A stretch of 64,000 bases of DNA, taken from the NCBI GenBank assembly GCA_035582835.1, contig JAYKAV010000911.1, forward strand, positions 1,059,319 through 1,123,318, given 5' to 3'. The notes below the pieces were generated by a model that ran no database searches, was not told where the DNA came from, and saw nothing but the letters and a program-made list of their open reading frames with translations. Source of the stretch: Phoebastria nigripes. Taxonomy: Eukaryota; Chordata; Aves; Procellariiformes; Diomedeidae. The position numbers and the translations under genes are program-made. This document shows, in pieces, positions 51,289 to 63,096 of this stretch (the stretch's first letter is position 1; every line of letters starts with the position of its first letter).

Positions 51289-54200
51289 CCTGAAAGCTAT
51301 ATACAAAGGTCCATTGTCCACGCTGGTGCTGTTAGACTCTCTGGCAAACTTCAATACTATTGATCACAAAGCACAGCTGATCTGATGGCAGAACGCTGGT
51401 AATTGGTGGAATGGCATTAAATCAACACTAAATGGCATTAAACATCAAGTAAGATTCAAATGCAAGAAAGAAATTAACTGCTCTTTTCTAAATGGTAGTC
51501 TCCTTTCCTTACATAGCAAATCACATAAGTTTAGCTGTTTCCAGTGGCACCACTAGCAATAGGTGATGCACAGGTATATATCAGTCTCTTTCTACAGGAT
51601 CAGGATCTTAAGAACATAGGCTGATGGATGACAAACAGCTGGGTTACAGTCAGAGGAGATTAGAGAGAAGTCAATGACAAAATTAAATACAAAGTGTGAC
51701 CCCTTACATATAACTGCCCCCACTCCCCCTTGACCAAGATGTTGAATTAATTGATGAGGATCATTATAATGGATTCTCATGTATTTCCAGTGATCAGAAA
51801 TCTTGATTTCTTTTTTCCTTGGTAGAAAAACTGAAATAATTTTATTCTTGCCCTTTAAAGAAAAATGAAGTGAAAAGCATTCATTTTTTGGTACAAAGCT
51901 GGGCTTATATAATTAACTTACCCCGAATGAGTAGGGAGGCCAAAGATTACAGATAGTTAAACTGTGCAACATCTCACCAACAGAGTTAAATGAAATAAAC
52001 ATGCCACAGTGTTTGTCATTGCAATTCCAAATGTAAAGTTTTTGTTTTTTTAAAATTGTCTTCAGATGCGTTCCATTTGAAACATAATGACCTATTGTTG
52101 AGGTTAATCTGTGGTTTTTTCTTCAGAGTCAGTATCAGTACATTTATTCCCCAATTTTTCTTCTTTATTTATATTATTGAAAAGTCACTATAGGCCATGA
52201 AAATACATTTGGGGTAGAAATTCTCAGGTGCTTTCATTAGCACTAAACTTTTTTCGGTGCAGTTGAAAATATCTAGTCATCAAAAGTTAAAGGAATTTTC
52301 ATTTGAAACTCAAATGGACTGAATGTTCTGATGGTTGTTTTGAAGTGATTTACTTCTTCTTTAAAATATTGTAGGAAACTGTATTTTTAGGTAAAAATCT
52401 ATGTAGAAAGTTTCATCTGATCAAAACCAAATGTGTTTATTTTCAAAATTATTTTTCATGTGAAATTTTGGAACTGCTTCATTTTCTTTCATTTTGGATT
52501 GGAAAAAATGGGTTAATTTTATTAATCAATAAAATGTGAAATTTCTACGACATGGAAAATATGTCTTTTAGATCCTCACTTTAACCCCTACGCAAATGCA
52601 TGTGCTCCATGTTATTTCTGTAGTATTGCTGTCTTGAAACTAAATCATATTACATTTTGTACTTAAATGACCAGGGTTGGATGGATGTGTCAACTCTAGT
52701 AATTTAAGAACTGTGCTAATCTTGACTACAATTTAGTTTGCCCTCAACTTTAATCATATCTTTCATCTTCAGTGAGAAAAAGGGGCTTAATATTAAAAGA
52801 GTGAGGGCTTGAGCAGTTAGCCCTATTCCCCTCTGTAACTCTGCCCTATTTTTTAATGCAAATAATTGCTACTGTTTGAAAAGTATTATCCCGCTTAAGA
52901 AAAAAATGACCTAAGGAGCCCAACGGCAGTTATATGAGTTGCTATATTCTTCTTAAGAATCTTCAGTCTGATTTAAGCACAGTCTTCATTTAAACTTTAG
53001 CAACAGACTTGTTATATCAAGTGGAAACTTGTATAAGCACCTATCAAGTTCTTCTGAAGCTGGTCACAAGTTTGTTGCACTCCAGTATTAGGAACAATGA
53101 AAAATCTCTTTTGCTTTCTGCCTTCTAAAGCTTTCCCCTAGCTGATCTACCACAGTTGAAGAAAAAGGGGAAAAAAAAAAAAAATCTAATCTAAAAGGAG
53201 ATCGGCCTGCTCACCCAGCATAATAAAGGCTGTTTTGGTGTGCAGTGAAGCTAAGACAGTGTCACGGTGCTAACGTTGGAAACATCATCTCTCTGGGGAA
53301 GTATATATTAAAATTAAAAGGTATAGCAACTAAAATCCCCTGAATGTTAACATCCTTCTGCACAAAAGCCTATCTATGCATGTTGGAAGAAGGATCTTTC
53401 AGTTTTTGNATTAGTTTTGGACAAGCAGCTTAAAAATTAAAAAGTATAATACTAAACACCAAAATACTCCCTTCTGAGAGTTTCTTCAGGACTACAAAGA
53501 TACATAAGTATTTCAAGATACTGACAGAAACTACTTTTTCTGATAGCCTTGGGAGTGGCTGATGAAGAAGCATTAAAACCTAACAGTTATATTTCCTGGA
53601 GTGAACTTTAACTTTCTTGGACTTGTGACCTTTTCTACACGAGAAAATTTCTCTAATGTGGATAATTGCACTGATGGCTGGACTGAGAAAATAGGCCAAG
53701 AAATAGGCTATCTGTGATTCTGTTAATTGCTCCAGAAGTCAACAAGCTTGACTTTTTATCCATGCCTTACAAATCTTTTGACAAGCTAGCAAACCATTTC
53801 CAAAGTGTATTAAATGGGATGAACTAATTTCAAAGAAGGAACAGGCAGGCATGAAATATAGTGTCTACATTAGAAAAGAAAAAAGGAGGGGAGAAATAAA
53901 GAAAATTTGTTTTCAGACTTGGAGCTTAAAATTCTTGTTAGTCTTCCTAGTGATGTACTCTAGCATTCTTAGCATGCTGCTAACAGGGAAGCAGCAAAAC
54001 AATTTACTGGTTTACTGCCTTTGATTTTATGCTAGTTGCAGTTGTACCATGTCAAACAAAAATAATTACAAATATGGCAGTATGCAAATCAGACAAAACT
54101 ACTTCTAAATACCTATTTCACATGCGCATCCTGTTTCAGGCTTCAGAGAGCAAATGGATAAAACACTGGGTTTAACTCCGAGGTCAAGGTTGAGGTCATA

Positions 54201-57200
54201 ACTAAAATATGGATTTACGTTTTAAAACCATAAGACATGCTTGGTCACAAATACCATACAATTTTCCTTGCTCTGAAGAGGTATGAGGAAGTACGCTAAT
54301 GGAATTACCCCTCACTCTTCTGAAACACAAATTAGGTTTTGATGATATAGTATAGCTAACTAAGAAATCTTGCTATAATTGAGATACCAGAGATCATATA
54401 GCATGCACATCTGTACGCACACCTCAAAGGACAAATGACTCAGATAATGATTAATGCAGAAATGTAGAGAAGGCTAGTGCACTTGAAGCCTCTGAAAATT
54501 TTTATGACCACAATTCACTGCACGTCATCAGCATACCAAAATTACAAAGCCCAATTTTCTTTTTAGATTTGATTTAAACTGGGGAATAAAACCCCACAAA
54601 CAATTTTCCATTAAAAACAGAGACATATGAATGTTTGAGAATTATGGAACTGTTCATTTAAAGTTGTTCAAGGTCATGAGTTTTGCAAACAACAATTTGA
54701 GAGCATGGTTTAGAGTGATGTGCTTTCAAAAAAAAAAAAAGCCTATACTTATGATGAATATTATTTATTGTCAGTAATTCAGTGAGGTTTTGATAGCACC
54801 CAGTCTTGCACAAATCAAATGAAAGGGAACTTGTAATATAACTAGCAGAGCAGGCATTACATAAGACTGCTCAACTCTTCAGACATTAAATACTGTTTTC
54901 AGGTGTATAAAACCTTGCCCACCTACTAAGGCTGGAATTTGCTGTGCAAAATTGAATCCTCAGATATTAATTATTTTGGGGAGGTATTTCAGATGATTTT
55001 CAAGAATCAGGATAATAATGTTCAAAGGTCAGGATAAACAATGTAGAATGGCCATTTTAGTAACTATTTATATTAAAATAGCAATCAGGTGTCCCCACTG
55101 GTAACAAGACTCCTTGCACTGAGTACCTTAGAAAGAAAGAAAAGCAAAGAGCCCCTCCCAGAAGAACTGGAATTCTAAAACATATGTCCATATCCATAAA
55201 AAACCAGACTCAGAACAAAATTATGAGACCCTGCATTGTTCTGCATCCTCCAGTCATTGGTTACATTAATATAATCACATTGAGAAAAACTTGCCCACAG
55301 CTTTCAGTTGAAGGCAGAAAATAGAATTAAAACAAATAATACCAAAGGTGAATTCATTAGATAAAGCATGAAATCTCATCATCATATCTATCCATTACCT
55401 TTGGTTTCTTCTACTTTCTTTTTCCTCTGTTACATCTATTTTTGCTTTCATATTGAGAGAAAGAGAGAGAGATTGCTGAAATAGTTTCACTACAACAGAT
55501 ACAATAAACTTTATATAAAGTTATCTTTATGGCCCTTTCTTTCACTTTCTTGCTCTGCTTTCTTAGTTTTAAAATTATCACCTAAGGAAGCTCTTCAAAC
55601 TTTTACAATTTTAGTAAATGAACAGTGATACACAAGTTTGCATGGTCTCTATTATACTAGAAACATGGTTTAGCCTTTCTTAAGAGTCTGAAATGAATAT
55701 CCTTGAGGACTCTGAGGAAGTGATTTGTTCACTGAACACAGAAGGCTTAGTACAGTCTCTTGTGAGAATCAACTGTATCCAAGCATTTTGCTGCGTGAAT
55801 AGTACCAGCACTCACTGATGATATTCATGTGTTTAATACTCATAATCAATCATATTTACCAAAGAGCTATATTTTTCATTATGTATTCTTTAATTTCATA
55901 TTTCTATCTTGTATTTGCTTGCCCCAGCCTTCCGTGCTTTTCAGGCAGATTCTGCTTTATTTGCTGAGTTGCTGTCCCTGTTGCTACCTCATCCTTTCCC
56001 ATTTTATTTATCAAACTGTCCCATTGCCATAAGGAAATGGCAGCAATTATCTTGATTTTCAATAAAATTAACAGATATAGTAATTTGCATATAGTAACAT
56101 ACATAACTAAAAACATTAAATTATGGCTCAAAGTATCTAAAACCTTTAAAAAAATCTATCTGTTTAAATAGTACCTAATTAGGGAAAGTCCTTTGTTATA
56201 AGTATATCATAATTCAATACAGACATCTTGTTTACATTTTGGATAATGACACTTCTGTTGCCAATGTGTATTATCTAATCATATGATGAAAATTTCTCCT
56301 GTAAGAACAGTGTTTCTTCTGGTGTAAACAGCACACCTTCAAGACATGAACATAAACTGAGGCTCCGGCCCAAAATGTTACTTGGGGATTTGAACTTACA
56401 GCATTAGTTTATGTTTTTCCAGTGATGAAAATCAACAGTTTTGGAGTAAGATGATCACAAGAATAAGTAAAAGCATGTGGCTCTAATTTCTTAAGGATTT
56501 GCAGTTCATTATTTAAACTGAATCTTTCAACCTTGGACTAATTAACTTATGTTCCAATTTGGAACATTTTCCTTTTCAAAGCTTTTAAAAAGTCAAACGA
56601 TTCTTTCTTCTTTGTCCTGAGATAACCATTAAAAGTATCAGTGTATGAAATATTATGTAACCTGATGGGAACACTAAAACCATTTAACAGAGGGGCAACT
56701 CGGGGATTTTGGTTTTTCATTTGCAGCCTGCTAATGATTAAAGGGTATTTCTGTTCTTCATTTGCAGAGAAAAAATATGCACTCTTTTGTTCCAGGAACA
56801 CAAGTGGCTGCAAGGCTTGTTAGCAACTATCTCTTATTGTCTCTGGGCAAAATACAGTCCTTCCACAAAAGTGGCTTGTCCTTACCAGCCTTACCAACCA
56901 CAAAAGCTCAATAAACAAGTGGAAATCATGTCAGTAATCCTGCCTCTCTTGAGGTCAATGAAAAATTCCAATTAACTGGTAGGTTCTGAATGTCATCTGC
57001 TGTCTTTCAGTGTGCAAAGATGAGCACTGAGCCCACAGAGTGCTCATAAAGGAGCATTTCCCCAACATGCAGTGAATGCTAGAAGTACGTTGCACGTCTG
57101 TCTTCAGTTCAGTGAAGTTCTTAGGGATTGAAGACCTTCAAGCTGTCTACTCAGCCTACCACTTGACTGATTGTTTGCTCAGATCCCCACTCTTCACACA

Positions 57201-59726
57201 GCAGCATGGTAACTACATATAAGGCCTCTTCTGCTCTGTGTTTGAATGCCACCCAGTTAAAGAAAACATGGTGCAAGTCTGGTAGTTTTTCAGAACGTAT
57301 CCATGAAATAATACAAGGTGGCAAGTCACAAGCTACCGTCATTCATCTAAGAAGCATGCCAATGTCTTCTGAATGGGAGGTAGTAATCCTCAAGGTGTCT
57401 TTCCTCCGTCTCTCCCACCTATAGCCCTAACATAAACTCCCCTTGCAATTCACAGCATAACTGTAGGCACAAGTCTAAGGTTGAGACTTGTCTATCTGCC
57501 TAGGTAAAATCCCTACAAGCACCCTTGAAACCGAGGTATCAGAAGCAAGTGACATGCTGATCCAGGATCTGCCTAGCTATAATTCACCAGACTGTACCAG
57601 TGTACTATTTTTCTCAGCAAGCAAACCTAATTTACAATTGCATTTGATGTGTGCATATAGTTAATAAGAAATAAAATATGCGGTTATTTAAGGGACCCTG
57701 AGGTCTTCTTTTTAATTTTCAGGGTTAATATTTAAAGGGCAACTAAGACAACCAGAGCTGATTCTAGAAGTGATTCTTCACTGTGAGGGCTGAGAGAAGT
57801 GGCAAACCACACTCAGATACCCTTATGTGAGCTATAACATGACATAGTATCTTGGTAAATCTTAGTTCTAAGCATCCAACAAAGTCTGCAGTAAATTGTA
57901 ATGCAGGTGTTCTGCAGACCACTTCATATGTTTTTTTTCTTCTTTTTCTTAAAATAATTTTCTCGATTTTTTTAAATAATTTAAAACTGAGAGTTTTTAT
58001 TTTCCAAATTAACTGACTTCTCCATAATCTTATGTTCAGCGGTTTTTTTCTTTGCCTTTGCCTATTCCTCTCTAAATTTTTCTTCTCATGCCTTTATTTT
58101 TACCATCCTAATCTCTTCTCCCTCTTGCATTTTCACTTCTGCTCTCCACACACGAAGGTGTCTGTTAATTGTGCTATTTCCTCATTAATGTGCTTCTCCC
58201 TCTACAGTCATTGTTGCTGTCTGTTTAAATTTTTGCTCCTGGAGCTGATGATTTCTATCCCAATAACCAAGTGGCAGGAAGGACCTGTGCCTCTTCCTCT
58301 TTGCTGTTGGTTGCTGCCTGTCACAGTGCTGTAAGTCAGAAGGGGTAGCAAGGCACAAAAAGAAATAGTGTGCATGCTTTTCTATTTCAAGTGCATGTTT
58401 TAGTGGCCTTGACCTCACAGAGTGGTCAATTCCCTTATAATTTTGAGTAAAGTTACCGAGGAATTATCATATATTTTTCAAAGTATAGAACTGAACTGTG
58501 TGATGAACTCTTATCAGCAGAGTATTGGAGATTTTCTTGTTACTGAGCAGTGTTCTGGAGTTTGATTTAGAGTTGAGGGTTGTTTTTTTCTGGCAACTTC
58601 TGATAACATCCTTTTCTCTGGTACGTTGAGCTTACAGGAGAGCTTTCAAATCTCAGGAAGCTATTCTGCAGTTGCTCTGTAGAATTGAAAGACACCTGCA
58701 GAGAGTGACTCGAGTCATGGAAAAATGCTCTAAGTCAGGTGGAAAGCTGCTGCCAGCAACAGCACAATAATGTGACTTATTACATAGAACTTAGAGTTAT
58801 TACTTAAAGCTTCATTGCAATCCTCAGCATATTCTGCAAGAGTAGATTTTTTCTGGGTTATAGACTGTATGAACAAAAAGCCCAGAGTGAGTGAAAAAGT
58901 GCTAACAACACTGGATCAATATAAACTTAGAAAGTACAAATCCAGTAAAAGACATTTTTAACATGTCTTTACCTTAAAGTTAGGATGAGGGCTGATCTTC
59001 CTGGTTTTCTGTGAAAATTACATGAAATGCCTATCTGAACATTTATGTTCAATTGCACTACAAATTCTAGCAATTCTGGCTAGCTAACACTTGATTCTGG
59101 CAGCAGTGCATTTACAGGCTTAGATACACAAATTTTTGTCCACAATTAAGCCTCAGGTTTTTAAACCCAGCCTGGGAAGTGCAGACACCTGTAAAGAAAA
59201 GCTTTATGCATGTTTATTAAACCAGTGAAACGTAGCAAATGTACTGTTCAAAGTTGGTCCAAAAGGCTTTGCATTTTTTTAGGAGATAGTATTTTCCAGG
59301 TCTCAGCTCTGAAATTACATCATTATTTTAACACATATTATATATTATCTAGTGTAAGTTTTTACATACAATGAAAACTCAGACTCATTTGGACAAAACA
59401 GAGATCTACTGAAGGGCAAAAACATTTCATTTCTGACAACCGTAGAAGTCAAGTGAACAGGACCTTTTAGGGTAATTGTTCTATTTACTCTTTTCTTCAG
59501 ACAAATCCTCTGAAAATAATACAGCAACGACACAAAAGAGTTGTGACTTGGTTTTAAGTTTATCTTTTTAAAATAAGAGACTGGTTCACTCTATAGCTTT
59601 AAGTAGTAGGTAGGCAAATTTACAGTATAATGATTTAGTTAATAATGTCCAGTAATTCTTGCCCAACTGTGGAAAAACCCTGGATAAAAGTACATTCATA
59701 GACCTCAGAAAGAAGTTTGAGATTTT
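51289..59726. other. Non-coding stretch, no gene seen
   Basis: More than 8 kb of AT-rich unique sequence with poly(A) runs near 53168 and 54729 and a GA run near 55459. No exon, RNA gene or transposon that I can support. Short frames of up to 100 codons are taken as chance. Confidence 0.6.
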
Positions 59727-59731
59727 GTTGT
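59727..59731 (+). repeat. Target-site duplication GTTGT, left
   Basis: GTTGT immediately precedes the LTR and is repeated exactly at 60793-60797. Confidence 0.8.
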
Positions 59732-60792
59732 TGTATTGGGTTTATGTGGCAACGTTTTGGTAGCTGGGGAGCTGCAGGGGTGTCTTCTATGGGAACATGC
59801 CAGAAGCTTCCCCCGTGTCATATGGAGCCAGTTTCAGCTGGCTCCAAGATGGACCCACTGTTGGCCAAAGCTGAGCCCATCAGTGATGCTGGTAGCACCT
59901 CTGTGATAACATATTTAAGAAAGGGTAAAAACTGCTGTGCAACAGCAGATGGGAGAAAGGAGTGAATGAGAGAAACAGCGCTGCAGACACCAAGGTTGGT
60001 GAAGAAGGAGGGGGAGGAGGTGCTCCAGGTGCTGGAGCAGAGATTCCCCTGCAGCCCGTGGTGAAGACCATGATAAGGCAGGCTGTCCCCCTGCAGCCCA
60101 TGGAGGACCACAGTGGAGCAGATATCCACCTGCAGCCTGTAGAGGACCCCATGCCGGACCATGTGGATGCGCCCGAAGGAGGCTGTGGCCCTGTGGGAAG
60201 CCCATGCTGGAGCAGGCTCCTGGCAGGACCTGTGGCCCCGCAGAGGACGCAGGCTGCAGCAATCCGTTCCTGAAGGGCTGCACCCCGTGGAAAGGACCCA
60301 TGCTGGAGCAGTTCTTGAAAAACTGCAGCCAGTGGGAAGGACCACGCTGGAGAAGTTCAGGAAGGACTGTATCCCGTGGGAGGGACCCCACGCTGGAGCA
60401 GAGGAAGAGTGTGAGGAGGAAGGAGCAGCAGAGACAACATGTGATGAACTGACCACAACCCCAATTCTTCTCCCCCTGCACCACTTGGGGGGAGGAGGTA
60501 GAGAAGTCAGGAGTGAAGTTGAGCCCGGGAAGAAGGGAGAGGTGGGGGGAAGGTGTTTTTTAGATTTGTTCTTATATCTCATCATCCTACTCTGATTTGA
60601 TTGGCAATAAATTAAATTAATTTCCCCAAGTTGAGTCTGGTTTGCCCCTGATGGTAATTGCTGAGTGATGTCCCTGTCTTTGTCTCAACCCACAAGCCTT
60701 TTGTCGTATTTTCTCCCTCTGTCCTGTTGAGGAGGGGGAGTGATAGAGTGGCTTGGTAGGCACCTGGTAGCCAGCCGAGGTGAACCCACACA
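59732..60792 (+). mobile_element. Solo LTR of an avian endogenous retrovirus, copy 2
   Basis: Begins TGTATTGGGTTTATGTGGC and ends GAACCCACACA, a TG...CA LTR of 1061 bp. It is the same family as 2991-4136 in the opposite orientation. It carries AATAAA at 60606-60611 and a perfect 5-bp target duplication (GTTGT), so both ends are exact. No internal viral sequence is present, so it is a solo LTR. The U3 has the same degenerate tandem units (for example near 60299, 60344 and 60392). The intact duplication suggests it is younger or better preserved than copy 1. Long frames on both strands (up to 255 codons, minus, 59818-60585) arise inside the repeated U3 and are not counted as genes. Confidence 0.9.
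60606..60611 (+). promoter_or_regulatory. Polyadenylation signal of solo LTR copy 2
   Basis: AATAAA in a block conserved with copy 1, about 185 bp before the LTR end, marking the R region. Confidence 0.65.
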
Positions 60793-60797
60793 GTTGT
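60793..60797 (+). repeat. Target-site duplication GTTGT, right
   Basis: Exact match to 59727-59731, directly after the terminal CA of the LTR. Confidence 0.8.
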
Positions 60798-62370
60798 ATT
60801 TGAAAATTGCTGCCAACTGTAACGTTATGCCAGATTTCTGCACTTACAGATACACCGAATTGTTATTATGACAACATGAACATCCTTAACATGTCTGTTA
60901 AGTGATCCACATGGAAATATTAAATTATGTCATATGTAAGATATCATACATGTAATCTAAAATTGCAATAAAGGGATGCTTATTACAGATTTAACCAATT
61001 AGTTCACCATTGCACAACAAACTCAGGGCACATTCAATTCACCTGGAAGAGAAAATAAAATCCAGCTGTTCACAAACAGACTCTGTCNCAAAATGGCAGA
61101 GCTAAAATGAGGCTCCCTTTGGCCATTGCACTCAACATTAGGATTAGATTTTCATTCTTGGAAGCATGTTGTTATTATATACATTTTTTAAAAAGACTAA
61201 AACTGTGGATTTTAATCCAGGTACACAAAATTTAAGGGAAAGCTAAAAGAGGAGGGCAGGGGAAGTCTCAGCTGCACATTAGTTAACTCAGCTCTGATTG
61301 CAACCAAACTACTAGCAATTCTGGTATTGTCAACTGATATTTCAGTAGCCAAGAGGATCACCTATGATGGAGTTTCCCAAATTCCTTAAGTATTCAATAT
61401 TGTCTGTCAGTGGGCAAAAGGTGAACTATTGCTCTGAACTCCTGTAAAAATACCTGCATCTTTAACTATCAACTTTATTTAGTATATGAAATTTTTGTAA
61501 TATTTGAGATCTTGCTTCAATACAAGAGCTGGTGTTTAAATGGTTTAGTAATCTGGAAGGCATTTATCTCTTTGATCCTGCAAAGATTAATTTCATACAG
61601 GCAACATATGTTCAGGGACTTAATATCAGTGTTGTTGATTGACCATAGCTTTTGAAGTACCTTTGTAATTCTGACATATCTGGATGAGATGTGTCCTCTG
61701 GATCTGAAAAAACCTTTTAATCGTGCAGAATGAGGCTACTCTGTTTCAAACCTCTCGGGGTTAGTTTGATAATAGATTTTCTCCCATAGCACTGCTCATT
61801 ATCTGTAGTCAAAGCCAATGGTTTGATTATCCTCTTCCTTTCAATTAGGCCTCTGCACCCATGGGGCCTGGGCAAGTTGCTGTATTGATATAAGTTAACT
61901 TTCAAGTTAGTTTTGCAGGGTATCACAAGGATGGGTTGATCAGTAAAGCTTCAGTCTTAGCCAGCTGCAGATTCTCTCAGTCACTGAGAAGGATCAAAGA
62001 CAACCACAAAATAACCCCAGAGTTGAGACCTAAAAATACATGGCAAGGTTTGAAGCCTGATTCTGTGTCAAAGAAGCACAGATAGTTTGTATTGATCTAA
62101 GAGCCTAATGGAAGTACTGTAGAACAATGGTAAGACATTGTGCTGAGATTATTTTGTGGCTCCTGATAGGAAAGCTATATTGAATTATCAAGATCCCCCA
62201 AAAAATTTCAGCACAAAATCTCCTTTCCTGATCCACCTTCTATAAAAATGTGTGCAGTTTTTCCATCTAACCTCATATTTATGACNTTGTTTAAATAAAG
62301 GTGAGAACAAACATCTTTAAGTCTTGCACTTGCATGCAGCCTAACTTTTAAATTATTGCTTATCATCACT
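60798..62370. other. Spacer between two retroviral insertions, no gene seen
   Basis: AT-rich unique sequence of about 1.6 kb separating the solo LTR from the 5' LTR of the next ERV. No exon or repeat recognised. Confidence 0.6.
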
Positions 62371-62586
62371 TGTCTTGGTTCTGGCTGGGACAGGGTTAAC
62401 TTTCTTCTCAGTAGCTGGGGGGTGTGCTGTGTTTTGGGTTTGGTATAATAGGAGCGTTGATGGCCCACTGATGTTTTGTGTGTTGCTGGGTGGTGCTTGC
62501 ACCGGGCACTTTTTGGCCTCCCATGCCCTGCCAGGTGCATGGGAAGCTGGCGGGGGGAGCATAGCTGGGGTGGTTGACCCAGCTGG

Positions 62587-62634
62587 CCAATGGGGTATTC
62601 CATACCATGCGATGTCATGCTCAGTGTAAAAACT
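62587..62634 (+). promoter_or_regulatory. Probable U3 promoter: CCAAT box and weak TATA
   Basis: CCAAT at 62587-62591 is followed about 37 bases later by GTGTAAAAAC (62624-62633), a degenerate TATA-like element in the position expected upstream of R. The spacing is plausible; the TATA match is weak. Confidence 0.4.
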
Positions 62635-62836
62635 AAGTGTGTGTGTGGGGCTCTGGGTTCCGGGACGGGCTTGCACGTTTTTTCGGGCACACGTCGGTTC
62701 AGCAACATGTCGGCTCTGCAACGCATCCGTTTGGCGGGTGGTGAGCAGTTGCATTGTGCATCGCCTGTTTTGTATATCCTATTGTTGTTGTTGTTACCAC
62801 TGTTACTATTACTGTTCTACTTTTTTTATTTCAATT

Positions 62837-62842
62837 ATTAAA
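62837..62842 (+). promoter_or_regulatory. Polyadenylation signal of the ERV LTR
   Basis: ATTAAA, the common variant signal, 128 bp before the LTR end, directly before a T-rich stretch. Confidence 0.55.
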
Positions 62843-62978
62843 CTGTTTTTATCTCAACCCGTGAGTTTTCCTACTCGTGCCCTCCCGATNCTCTCCCCCA
62901 TCCCACCGGAGCCGGGGGGTGAGCAAGCGGCTGCGTGGTGTTTAGGTGCTGCCAGAGTTAAACCACAACAGTCCTTTT

Positions 62979-62996
62979 TGGCGCCCAACGTGGGGC
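62979..62996 (+). other. Retroviral primer-binding site, tRNA-Lys (Lys1,2 type)
   Basis: TGGCGCCCAACGTGGGGC is the complement of the 3' end of lysine tRNA of the Lys1,2 type, used to prime minus-strand DNA synthesis by several betaretroviruses and ERV-K elements. It lies 8 bases after the LTR end, slightly farther than the usual 1-3. All 18 bases fit, which argues for a fairly young or well-kept insertion. Confidence 0.9.
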
Positions 62997-63096
62997 ACGA
63001 AGGGTTTGAGATAACAACAGATTAACTAGATCATATTAAGGAATTTGTATCTGTTAACAGTTGTTGGTCACCATATTAGTTTTTCTGACCTGCATC

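Larger units (their letters stand above)
62371..62970 (+). mobile_element. 5' LTR of an ERV with lysine-tRNA primer site
   Basis: Begins TGTCTTGGTTCTGGCTGGGA and ends GTTAAACCACAACA, TG...CA ends, 600 bp. Inside are a CCAAT box and a weak TATA-like sequence (62587-62633), and ATTAAA at 62837-62842 as the likely polyadenylation signal, preceded by a T-rich GTT/ACT repeat. It is followed 9 bases later by a retroviral primer-binding site, so it is a 5' LTR in the plus orientation and not a solo LTR. The sequence does not match the 1.1-kb LTR family at 2991 and 59732. The class is probably ERV-K/betaretrovirus-like because of the primer site. The six bases before it are ATCACT, the expected target duplication if the class is right. 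Confidence 0.9.

Noticed and set aside
59818..60595. Overlapping frames of 82-255 codons on both strands as genes
   Set aside because: All are inside solo LTR copy 2. No family resemblance, and the same explanation as in copy 1.
62208..62841. Frames of up to 172 codons on both strands
   Set aside because: They fall in the ERV LTR and its left flank. LTR U3 sequence is not expected to code here.
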